A DNA stretch of 64,000 bases, from positions 28,010,025-28,074,024 of the forward strand of contig OU612070.1 in NCBI GenBank assembly GCA_914767715.1, in the 5' to 3' direction. Source of the stretch: Membranipora membranacea. Lineage: Eukaryota > Bryozoa > Gymnolaemata > Cheilostomatida > Membraniporidae. Positions 12,260 through 23,053 of this stretch are shown here, piece after piece. Under the pieces are notes generated by a model. The model ran no database searches. It was not told the DNA's origin and worked only from the letters and a program-made list of their open reading frames with translations. The position numbers and the translations under genes were made by a program. Numbering within the stretch: the first letter of the stretch is position 1; each line of letters opens with the position of its first letter.

Positions 12260-15200
12260 TCAGTTCAATCTCACATGTGTCAGCTCTATCTCAGATGTAT
12301 CAGTGTTTTCGACCTGATTATTGTCCCCTAAAACCACTATCTCCTCATTTTGTCCTAGATTTGACGCCTCTTCTGTCGTACAACCATTAAGGTCACGCCG
12401 GAGGTTGTGTTCGTGAGTAAGCAATGTGTGACTCAACTCCTTGTATGTTTTAGTTTGATTACGTTTGTGTGACGCGACTCTCTTCTGATGTCGCCTACTT
12501 TTGATATGAGAGAGCCATTCTACTTCTCTGACACAGGTTACCATACAGATATCACAGGTTTGATGGACTACTCTATTATCTATAGCAGGTTTTATAGGCA
12601 TTGTGTGCTGAGGCTTCGAAGGGGTCTCACCTCGCATTATTTCATCTGTAAAATATTAACAGTAACACCGTAATTTTTTCGAACCACTAATTATCAAAAT
12701 ATCTAAAAGGTAACCCTGTTGCAAGCTACATCTGACGATATCTCTGTGATAGGTATGTGAGGAGCTTATTAATACAAATAGCCTTATGCAGCATCATTTT
12801 AGGGCAGTAGACCAACGGCGGTAGACAACTCCCAACTTTGACTTACATTTCGTTGGCTTAGGTTTATATCCAAATTAAAAACACACAGGGGTTGATATCA
12901 GAAACCCTTGTTTAATTCAAACTTATAGGTTCCAGAGCACTTTCAGCAGGAAATAGAGATGAACATCAAGATAGCGCAGAAAGGTAACACTGTTGTAATA
13001 GTGTAACTTGCCACATAGGGGTTTCCTTTTAAAAGTGAGAAGATTGCTGATAAGATGTTTGTAAGTGTGAATGTCTGTGGAGGAAAACAGAAGAAAGTTT
13101 ATGGATTGTATGGGCTGAACCTCTGAGGGAGTGGTCGTAAACCATGATAACAAGCTTGAGTTGTTTATTAGTTTCACACCCAGACATTGTCCTCAAATGA
13201 TGGATTTCATATTACACATCGAAGCCTTAATAAACAATATTTATAACACTGATAACAGAGCACTTCGGAAAGGAAACTACTTTAAATTGTGAGGGGCTTC
13301 ATTCAAATTATCGGAGAGAGACTTACTGTATCAAAATGTTTACTATCGATTCACTATCAAACCGCTCTCTCTTCCAGAATTTCAAATAGGCCTATATTGT
13401 CCCAAACGATATACAGCTTCATCAAACAGTCAACGGTACAGGAATTATACCCCTGACAGGGTTTGTTTTGGCAGCAAGAAGCCACAAGATAAATTTGTTA
13501 CCAGAGAAGTTTATTTTTTATCAACAGTGTAAACTTTCCTGCCATACTTTGGTCATATTTACAACTATGACTCTTCAGAGACCGTCTAGGATTGTACTGT
13601 CTGAGCCTTCCCTTTATCCAGTTATTTTCCTCATCTCCATAAAATTGTTGAATATACTTCAGCGGCGTGTTAGGTGTGAGGAGGGAGTGGATAGGGGGGG
13701 GGGGGGGGGAGGGTGAGTCCAAACTAGAATCCACATTTACTTACCAAGAAGGCGTATGGCAGGCTGCACAACATTCTTGTTGTAGTTTTGTTTATCGGTC
13801 GAGTCGAATGAGTAGACGGGTGGTACATACTCGGGATTACGTTTCTCAAATAGCTGAGTTCTCACCCATTTGTTCTGATACCGAGCGTAACGTCGTGTCG
13901 CTGCCCTCATTCCCTCTATACCTGAATACATACGATAGAAAACATCGGTAAATGTGAACATCGCAGAAACTAGCCTGTCTTGACAAGCTTTGTTTGGTTG
14001 GTGGGTTTGGTTCTCCCTCACCCCCACCGAACAAAGCTTGTCAAGGCAGGTTACGCAGAAATGCTTATGATTATGCAATGATGTTAGTCTGTCATATCAG
14101 CAATCGGTCTACACTAGCCTTGTCACGCAGCTAATTTTTTTGATTTGGTACTTACCCTAAAAAACAAAAAAATTAGCCCTGTGACAAGTCTAGGTCTTCA
14201 AGTATATCTCTACTCATATAAAATAAAAAGGGTGTCTAGCAGCAGGTATTTTTTCAGAGGTTAACTCGTACTATGACATGATATCTGTAATGAAGATTAA
14301 CTGCATAATTTCAGTATCTTCGTGGATTTCTTGACGGCTTGTTACATTTGATAAACAAGGTGTGAGGCAATAGTGCACAATGGAAAATCTTTCTAAGACG
14401 GAACTCTTAATGCTATAATTGTGCATTTTTTGTGAGCTGTAAGCCAACAAGATAATAGTTACAGACAGAATCAATCAGCCAATAGATCGTTACCTGTAAT
14501 CTGGTTGGTTGACATTCATTTCAGAATCATAAGAGCTTCTTTTGTCACATCCAAAAGCCAGAAAGTTTCTCCCTTTTTTACTTTTTATTATTAATTGTCT
14601 GTGTTGAAATTTTTCAGTTTCAAACCCAAACAAAGTCAGAACAAACAAATGACGTAGATACATGATTGACAAGTTGGGGCAGACACCAAGTAAAGAGATA
14701 ATTCTGAGGAAATTAATACAACAAATCCACCACTAATCCGCCGGTGTTATTGGCAGGGTGGGGAGTGATGTTAGAATATAATCCCTTACCTTTCTCCAGC
14801 GACTTCTGACCTTTTTTGTCATCTCTCTCTTCCCTGCTCATGAGCAGATAATCGTGAAACTCTTTAAAGCCGATGCACTGAAATACGCCTCTTGTGTAGT
14901 CGCCGTGTGTGTGGGTCGCCTCTGAGTTAGTAAGCAGGCGCTTATTGTGCTGCAGATGGAAATCTCCGAGCTCTGAGATCAGTCCCCTCGCCATCATCTT
15001 ATCAACTCTACTATCCAGCCTCTCATCTGTCAATCAGAGGTCACAGTGAGGTCACAGTGAGAGTCTCAGTCTCTGACTAAACATCGGCCATTTCAATGAA
15101 GAATCAACATTAAATTACTATCAGAGACATTAAGTGATTAAATTAAGGGATGGTGACAGCCTCCGTGAAATTCTATTACTGTACATGACATGAACCGGAC

Positions 15201-18200
15201 AGCATAATACTGGAAGTACGTTGAACCCAAAGACTTGATGAAAATGATAATATTAAGGCTCGATTAAATCAGATAATAAATATATGATATATTCTGATGC
15301 AGCCCTATTTGTTTTGCAAAACAAAAAGGTTTTTTTTGAGATAAGGCTTTTCTTATGTCTACTGACTACAGATAAAGACTATATTATTGGCCTAGATCCT
15401 GGCATATAGGAGACTATCAATTATGCATAGCTGGTAAAGCATAATGTGCTTATATGAACACATGCCTATGGGTACAACGATAAATGATAATAAATGTATG
15501 AAACATATGGGATACCTAAACTTGCCAGAACAGATTTATTAATAAACAAAGTTGTCTTCCCAATGTTAAGAAGAAGACAACTCATTTTATTTAGCTTATT
15601 TATTATTAGTAGAACCAGGGAGTTTGGAACTCCCTGGTAGAACTACCCTCTTTCGTTAACTTAAAGGGAGGTTTCATTCATAATTTTTTGCTAAAAGCTA
15701 GAAGCTAGAAGGGATGCAGTATTTCCTTATCACAGATTTGTTACCAAAAATGCCACAGTGGTTTGCATAAGTAATCTCATCACCTCTAGAGGTCATGGTA
15801 ACTGATCATAGTCATGTTACACTTAGCATCAGCGTCATATGCCTGATGTATCATGTCATCACTCACTGTTGGCCAGCACTTGCCATTTAACCTATGACCT
15901 CATGACCTCATATGCTAGTGACCATTATTAGTGAATTATCTTATCCCCAGTATGCTCACATTATATTTCTACTACCCGAAACATCACAGAGCCTTTAGAC
16001 TTTAGATAAATTTGTGAATAATAAAATATGTAAGATTGTTTTATAGCCTGTGGAGTCTATGGAGTTTATAGCCTGTGGAGTTCGGTAACAAATTACTTAA
16101 TGACATAATGCCCGGCTTGCAACTCCTAATACATATCTTACATCATACCCTAGGTCTCAAAGTTAGGAAATGAGGTAGTCACATGTTATAAAAGAGGAGA
16201 TATGAGAAATATACACCCAATGGTGATGGGGGTTGAAACAATCAACCTTGAAAGCTCCCCCCCCCTCCCAGTGGGATTTGAATCCATGACTCCTGCTGCA
16301 CCAATAACCAGGCAGTGAACAGCAAGCGTGATAACCGGATTGTGCCATTTCCCCATCCCTGCTGGTATAAAACTCCTAAGCCATACCTTACATCATAACC
16401 TAGGGCTCAAAGTTAGGAAATGTGGGGGTCATACGTTATTAAATATACTGTATCAATTTCTGACCCAATTATGATACATCGGTCAGAACTGTTCTGATAT
16501 CACCATATCATAAAGATGTTGAACTTGTTCACACAACACAACAATTGATTGTTGATGTGATGGAACAGATGACACACAGAGGTGAGGAGAGGCACCCTCA
16601 AAATCAATCTTTGCTTATTGCAACCAATCCAAATATAGATAACAGAAGTCAATATACTTAATTAGTTTTCACTGACAGTCGCCCCTATAGTGATGGATTG
16701 ATGCTTTTTCTTGGCTCCTCCTTCATATGAGAAACATATAAGAGGGTCCTCCATATGATTAATAATCAACTAAAACAGACAAGAGTGTTTAAAGAATTTA
16801 CTGGTTACCTTCTTCTAATTGCCCGCCTGCATAAATGGATCCTCCCACAAATTTATCTTTCCACATCTCTGGGATTATTATTATTGGAATATTTCAAAGT
16901 CAACTTCCTGAATTAAAGAACATAAAGATATGTGAATCTAAACTGACGGATCATTTTACATATCATAGTCATAGTCATAGTCATAGTCATAGTCATAGTC
17001 ATAGTCATAGTCATAGTCATAGTCATAGTCATAGTCATAGTCATACAAACTTAGTAGTCATTACTCAGGTAGTTCACTTTCATGTCACTGATTGATTATT
17101 AATATAGCTTAGCTTACCGAGTACAGTTTGATCAGCTAGAAGCCACAGAACGACAGCGTTATCGTATGCCAGATTAGCGCCAAATGTCTGATCTCCAGAT
17201 TTTTTATTCATAGCTGTCAAAAGTGTTTGCTGAGATGTGCCATGGTGTTTTAAAACCTACAATAAGTAAAATGATAATGGATATGTACCTAATACACACT
17301 CATCCAACTTCATAGTATTGTCCTGATACTCAAAAGTGAGACTTTGAAAGCAATTTTGTATATTATCGCATGATATTATGGTGTTTAGACATGCACACAT
17401 GTGTCTTGAGTATGAGTGTATTGGTACATTCACAATAATCTTTTGTGAAAAAATGTAAAGAAACTTATGCAAATCCAGCGTTTCAGACCAAAGAATCAAA
17501 ACATTTTCTACTCGCCAAAGTGCATCGATTATTGCGTTTATATTTGAATGTTTCCCACACTCAGACAACTCAATGTTGCTATTAATTGATGCATACCTCA
17601 AGTGCCCTGACGATTTTCCTGGCTGTGTTCGGATGAATTGTGAGAGCTGTTTCTCGATCTACCGCCATAAGAAGAGAGTGTAATTTACTACTGTCAACCT
17701 TATCCACGTGGACTCGCATATAATTCACATCCAAACTCTGTAAGTGTCAGATAATAGTATGATAACAATCAACTTAATAATCACATGAGCATGATGATTG
17801 TACAATTGCTGACAACACACATATCCAGAAATACCAGATACCTTTAATGAATGTAACTCGCATTCCTGTTGAAGGGCAACCAAGGTTTCAAACATGTTCT
17901 CATTGATTGATAGCAGATTGCACCTTCTACATATAGGGAAATAGGGAAAAAGACCAAATATAATTCGGATGATTATTCAGCCAGGGTTATCGGGAAACAT
18001 TTCATCCATCAGGTACTCAAACTCAGCTAAAATGGAATACCACAGAGCAGTTTCCTGTTCCTGTTATTATTTAACCTGTACTCTATCATCATAACAGCAA
18101 TGTCTTGGAAACTCCCCTAAATTGAATTGTTACCCAGCTTAGAGTCAGCAACTACTTTGAGTTTTGCGTCGCGTAATGCACAAAGCCGATGCACATAATT

Positions 18201-20302
18201 TACTACCCATTAATGCATCGCTGCGAAACCTTGGTTGCCCTTTAAGCCAATTTATCTCTGGTCAGGCTCCATCAAGTTTGATCCTGTTTGCCTGCATTCG
18301 CAGTTGGTCCCTTTATACTGTACAGCCTCATCAATAGAAGAGGAGCAACTCCGAATGTAAACTGGATCAGACTTGGTATATTGGAGGCAGTTGTACTATG
18401 TGAAACCAGGAAAACTTCTGGACACAGGCAATTGATAGTATTCAATTATGGGATTGTCCCCTCTCTTGTCATGGGGATATAATTTGTAAATGGAGGCAAA
18501 ACGTTGATCCGTCTATCATTCTCCATTCATTGTCCGCTAAGCTTTCTATCATACCCTTGATACTGACGATGAATTAACTCTATAGAGACTAACTGCAATA
18601 TTTAATCTGCTGGATCAAGGAATTAAAAGTCTATCTAGTAAGTTACAGTGCTGTTTTAATCACTTACTACCAACTTTTGGTGTACTTGTTCTTCTCACAA
18701 ACATTCGGAGAACAAAGATGGATTACTTCATATGCAATTCATTGTCTACCCAACCATCATATTCATTGACCAGTTTGCGTTATCAATTTTTTTCATTTAG
18801 AACAATCTAACAAGGTAATTCAAGTAAAGATAAATACCTTCACAATATCCATGAGTTGTTCTTTACTATGAGATTTAATCATGTCCTCAGATACAGCAGT
18901 TCTGTTACTGCCGCTGCCTGTCATAAATGATAAGGTGTTCTCATTCTGCTCTTCCCCTTCTGGCTCAAACCTGCAACTAAATTATCAGTTGACATGTGGT
19001 GTATAGTATATCAGTCTGAAGTTTGAAATTCCATTAAAACTAGAACTTTGTAATCCTTACACACACTCTTACAAAATTGATGTCAGTGATTGTTAGCGGG
19101 TTTCTCTCAGCTATCTATTTATAACAGGCAGGTGGTGGTTTTATCCAACACAATTAATAGCACAACAGACATATTTGATGACATCTACTGAATATAATGA
19201 AAGGGATTGGTAATGGTATACATTATCACACAATGCTGACATAGAAAAAAAGGAAGAGTACACTCTAAATTCCTATCCTATTGAGTGAAAGGTAGATAAG
19301 TACATGACAGACAGTGAGTCCGTTCTTAGCGGTGACATGTCAGTTACCTTGTACTGGCTGCAGATTTGGATTCAGGACTGGGTATGAGTGAATCCCATAA
19401 AAGACTATCCATATAATAGTTAGTTCCACCTACTACTATAGGCAGTCTGTCACTGTGTATTAAGTCTTGTATGATCTGAGTTGTCTGCCTCTTATAGTCG
19501 TGTATAGTGTATGATAGACTATCAGGATCTAGTATATTCATCATATGATGTGTTACTCCGTCCTGCTCTTCTTCAGTTACCTGGGTCATATTGTAATTGA
19601 TTGATTTATTACATACCACAGACAAGCAAATACGTTGCAAAATTTGGTGTAAGTGCTGGCATCAAGAAGTAAACATGAACAAAAATTTGCTGAAAGATAG
19701 TTTATAATAAGATATCATAGTTTTCCTAGGTATCTGGGTTACCCAATATATCTTTACACAGCTATTCTGCAAAGCCTTCAATTTTTTTTTAGTCATCAAG
19801 GCCCTCGGGTATCGAAGAGTGCGGGTACTTACTGTCAGATTGCATGTACAATATGCATGGAAAATTTTTTTTTATCCAATTGTTGAAACATTTTTGGCCG
19901 CTTCATTGTTTTACTTAAAATTCAGTAGGGAACACGCTTCTAATTTATTATGAACTAAATGGTATTTGAATAATGACATAATTTGTAACTTTATACTGCT
20001 TGATCCATTGAATCAGCTTCCACTTCACCAACCTAGGATGAGCAATCTTAGTACACAGAAAAAAAAACGCAACTCCGATCCCAACAGATTACCCAAAAAA
20101 TAGTACTCACCTTATTTGTAACAATATCTAAGCCTTTATAAAGCTGCATGGCATCTGCATTGATCACTTCACCAGCGAATCTTTTAGCGAGTGCGATGGC
20201 TAAATCTGATTTTCCTGTGCCTGTGGATCCAAGAATGAACACTACTGGCTTAACAGGAGCAGCTGACATCCTGTATCTCAATACTTGTAGGCTATTACCC
20301 AT
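12260..20302 (-). CDS. TRIT1: tRNA dimethylallyltransferase, TRIT1/MiaA family (8 exons, 545 aa)
   Basis: Exons in transcript order are 20302-20111, 19580-19348, 18970-18838, 17737-17597, 17256-17118, 15026-14790, 13921-13745 and 12645-12260. All phases agree and give 545 residues. The enzyme transfers a dimethylallyl group to N6 of A37 in tRNAs. Visible landmarks are the P-loop GSTGTGKS at 25-32, [13 protein letters not shown] at 48-60, VVGGTNYY at 113-120, and [11 protein letters not shown] in exon 6. A C-terminal matrin-type C2H2 zinc finger has C448, C451, H464 and H470, typical of eukaryotic members. A second ATG at codon 12 (MSAAPVKP) could start a shorter form lacking the N-terminal arm, and dual cytosolic and mitochondrial targeting is known in the family. 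Introns carry a MITE, a hexanucleotide repeat, hairpins and SINE pieces. Confidence 0.95.
13694..13709 (+). repeat. Poly-G run, 16 bases
   Basis: Sixteen consecutive G residues in TRIT1 intron 7, about 36 bases past the exon 7 donor at 13745. It reads as poly-C in the transcript. Confidence 0.9.
13972..14053. repeat. Short hairpin element, CTTGTCAAG family
   Basis: Two arms of about 30 bases, 13975-14004 and 14023-14051, are inverted copies around CTTGACAAG/CTTGTCAAG. Related sequence recurs at 26955-27100 and 46945-46970. It lies in TRIT1 intron 6. Confidence 0.65.
14114..14193. repeat. Short hairpin element, CTAGCCTTGTCAC family
   Basis: Arms 14114-14142 and 14165-14193 are near-perfect inverted copies beginning CTAGCCTTGTCAC. 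Similar hairpins lie at about 34617-34683 and 41445-41488. This suggests a tiny MITE family; no target duplication could be fixed. Confidence 0.65.
15614..15638. repeat. Perfect 11-bp hairpin
   Basis: Arms ACCAGGGAGTT and AACTCCCTGGT around a three-base loop, in TRIT1 intron 5. No T-run follows and no role is evident. Confidence 0.5.
16225..16360 (-). repeat. tRNA-derived SINE fragment
   Basis: On the minus strand the sequence has a B-box-like GGATTCAAATCC at 16274-16285, preceded by a degenerate tRNA-like head ending in C-rich sequence. The tRNA cloverleaf does not fold, so it is a retroposed remnant in TRIT1 intron 5 and not a tRNA gene. Confidence 0.45.
16964..17041 (+). repeat. (CATAGT)13 microsatellite
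   Basis: Thirteen perfect copies of a six-base unit, 78 bp in all. It lies in TRIT1 intron 5, about 76 bases downstream (in transcript order) of the exon 5 donor. Read on the plus strand it gives a spurious Ser-His repeat frame. Confidence 0.95.
17873..18241 (-). mobile_element. TTAA-flanked MITE, copy 2 (in TRIT1 intron 3)
   Basis: A 369-bp copy of the 11416-11791 element, inverted relative to it. The same 17-bp terminal repeats are present. The right side has TTAA at 18242-18245; the left side has TTGA at 17869-17872, one base away from TTAA. No coding capacity. Confidence 0.8.
19586..19630 (-). repeat. SINE 3' tail remnant
   Basis: The plus strand reads TTGATTGATTTATTA followed by a degenerate ACAAACATTAAATGTTGC-like stretch. 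This is the complement of the tail seen at 55350-55402. It abuts the acceptor side of TRIT1 exon 2. Confidence 0.45.
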
Positions 20303-20754
20303 AAATATCTACAGTAAAATAAAGATTTGAGATGAATGTTACAAGTGGCGAAGTTTTAAATTTCGTAAACAGAATGAGAGGGTAGTAATCATCTTAACAC
20401 AATCAAGCTCGTAAAGTTAGTATGCTCTAAATATAAAATTAGAATTCAAAACTTCCGGGACTATGTAGGTATTTCGATACGAAGACGACAAAACTGTGAC
20501 AAATTAGTCGAGTGAGCATTTTCAGCTGAAGTCCTATCTCCTCCATACTTGAGAGTTAATTGGGGTCAAACAACCAAGCATCAGATCGTGATTTGTAGGG
20601 AGATCACTGATGTATTACAAAATCATAACTGTTCCTGTGACAAATCTCACATAACAGGAATCATATAGTTTTCTCTCAACCTGCTAAAATACTGATAAAC
20701 TTTGAAAACTGCTACAGATCTAACCAGGGAAAGGGAGGTAATGGTATCGGTCGA

Positions 20755-21120
20755 AGTTTATGGCAGCATTGCAAGCTGAGGCCGAGGGACATATGCTTGC
20801 TTTGTGTTCTTATGACGGTACCTGATACTGTGATCCCACCTAGTTAATAGTACACCAGGGTTACTGAGAGCATAGGCCTGATTAAAATCGGATGACATAT
20901 CACACGCCACATCCTGAAGCATGGGCGGCGAAATACTAGTTGCCTTAGGGGCTAGGCTGCAATATCTGCGCCCATTTGCTCTCAGTTTGCAGGCAGGTCG
21001 GAGCACACCTGGGGGTCCAACCAAACCCCAGCAGTCAGTAGACTTCAGTGGGATTCGAACCCACGACCTTCAACATTTGCATGCTGAAGGGACGGCGCTC
21101 TAACCAACTGAGCTACCTCC
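20755..21120 (-). mobile_element. tRNA-derived SINE
   Basis: On the minus strand from about 21118 there is a tRNA-like head: GGAGGTAGCTCAGTTGG (A box) and a perfect T arm with B box GGTTCGAATCC, closing GTGGG/CCCAC. The anticodon stem does not pair, so this is a retroposed tRNA derivative with an unrelated body running to about 20755. The body end is uncertain. Confidence 0.65.
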
Positions 21121-21349
21121 TACTCCGCATTACTTAATTTTCGGCTTTGCTTGGGAAGGATGAAAGAACACTGCATTGGCGATTAAAAAATCTAGAAAAT
21201 TGAGTCACTTTGCCTACCCGGCTTCTCTTCCCGTTTCAAATAATATTCTTTTGTGACAACAAAATATTATGCATAAAATTGACATCGATTGGGTGTTATA
21301 ACCATAAAGAGAGTCAGCTTCTTTCTTTCCCATAACCTGCTGCGCTAAG

Positions 21350-21900
21350 AACCCATCCGGATGACTATCGGACAAATGCGGTTGTCCGCGCGGCATCCGG
21401 TGGTTGTCCGATAGGCATCCGGTTGGCCGTCGGACAACCGCCGGATGCCAAATACGCATCCGGTTGCATTAAACGTGACCGGACACAAATTTGACAGAGG
21501 CGGATGAGTTTGTAACAGAGAAGGATGGGTTGTTGACACTCATCATCCAAGCAAAAGACCCATTCAGATGGGGTGGTTACAGCAAAAATCACTGCTCCAA
21601 GCCCATCCGGATGGGTATTTGGCAATCAAGAGTTGCTAAATGGCCATCCGGATGGGTTTGTTGCAGCAAATATTATTACTGCTCCAAGCCCATCCAGATG
21701 GGTATTTGGTAATCAAAAGTTGCTAAACGGCCATCTGGATGGGTATTTGGCAATCAAGAGTTTGCTAAATGGCCATCCGGATGGGTTTGTGACAGTCATA
21801 CTTCAAGATTGATACCAGGCGAAGTGGATGGCCAGTTAGCATTGGCGGTTGGGTATTTGGCACAAGCGGTTGGCCCTTTAAGAGAGAAGTGTGGCGGATG
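21350..21900. repeat. Degenerate satellite based on palindrome CATCCGGATG
   Basis: The self-complementary decamer occurs at 21354, 21604, 21645 and 21774, with variants CATCCAGATG and CATCTGGATG between and further CATCCGG half-sites at 21390-21470. Spacer text (GGGTATTTGGCAATCAAGAG, TTGCTAAATGGC) also repeats. The open frames here are by-products of the repeat. Confidence 0.75.
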
Positions 21901-21984
21901 GCCATTTACCGGACACATTTTTAGCACAACATAACCCCTCCCAATCCAGAAAAAGCCAAAAGTAAAGAAATGCGGCATCCTATG

Positions 21985-22060
21985 TCTACCCAAGGATCAC
22001 AAGGTCCTGGGTTCGAGCCCAACCGTGTGCGCAATGTTTGTCTAGTACTACATGATCTGA
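21985..22060 (+). repeat. SINE-like fragment with B box
   Basis: GGTTCGAGCC at 22010-22019 sits in a short stem (CTGGGTTCGAGCCCA), as in a tRNA T arm. No matching A box and no full cloverleaf are seen. Confidence 0.35.
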
Positions 22061-23053
22061 CTGTCGCTTGACATTCACCCTAGCCAACCTGGAAGGATTG
22101 ATGGATAATGAGCAGGCATATTCCCAAAGCCTCCAAATATGAAGTTCGGAATCAGGGGGTAAAAAAAGTTAGTTTGAGCCCTGCTGTTACTCCTTTAACT
22201 GAGTAGAGTGTAATTCATAGGCATTTGTTGTAGTTACAGGCATGCTTTGCCAATGTCTTTGGTACAATGTTAGTGGTCATGGATATTGGCAAAGTAAACA
22301 TGCTTGTGATGACAATGGATGATGCAATAATAATAAATAATACATTACTACTACTCTATTCACTGGACTAGAGGAGATGATCTAACAGTAACAAACAAGT
22401 ATCTACAGATATAATTATATTTATTTATTTATTTATTGAGGTTTTCTAAAAGTTTATAATTAAAGCAAATTAAAAATAACTTGTTGACCTCATACACATT
22501 AACATAGATACAAAAAATGACTTGAATAAAAAGATATAAGTGGTAGGGTGTTACATACTATATAGTGTGTAGGATAATGAAAGCATGGTATCATAAATTG
22601 CATGAATAAGATGAAAAAAGAAAAGAAGAAACAGAGAGTGGCAAATAAAAATACAAGTTAACAACATTATGTGGGATTAAATGATAATGATTCATGAGGC
22701 TTGGTTGATTTAGTTACAAATGTATGAAAAATATTTAAAAAGGCTGATTTGCCTAGGTTTGATCTAAATGAGGGTTTAATTATTGCACAGTTGCTACGTT
22801 GCTAGTTGCTCAAGCCAAAGCTTTAACCCCGCTCATGAAAGCAATATTATGCAATAGAACTTTCAATCCCCTACTAACTAAGTGCTGTTATCTTTTTTAT
22901 ATGTGGGAATTAGAACAACTATCAGTTTTCAATCAGCAAAACAAAATTTTAAATGCTGTTTCCGGATTAAATGCAAGTGAAACGGAATGGCTGTAATTCA
23001 AGCTAAGCCAATCCAAAACTGTTCTTCAAATTAAGAATCACTTTTAATCAAAT

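Larger units (their letters stand above)
20303..23053. other. Divergent region between TRIT1 and the TMEM179-like gene
   Basis: A 2.75-kb shared upstream region for two divergently transcribed genes. The parts near each start codon probably include promoters, but I see no clear TATA element. The middle is repeats: a tRNA-derived SINE (20755-21120), a satellite of CATCCGGATG units (21350-21900), a second SINE piece near 22010, and AT-rich sequence with a (TTTA)n run near 22422. Confidence 0.6.

Noticed and set aside
16835-17095. Frame with a long Ser-His repeat
   Set aside because: It is the translation of the (CATAGT)13 microsatellite inside a TRIT1 intron on the opposite strand.
21046-21118. 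tRNA gene on the minus strand
   Set aside because: A and B boxes and the T arm are good, but the anticodon stem does not pair and a long unrelated body follows, as in a SINE.
21350-21900. CRISPR-like array
   Set aside because: Repeats are short palindromes with repeated, not unique, spacers in an animal genome; it is a satellite.
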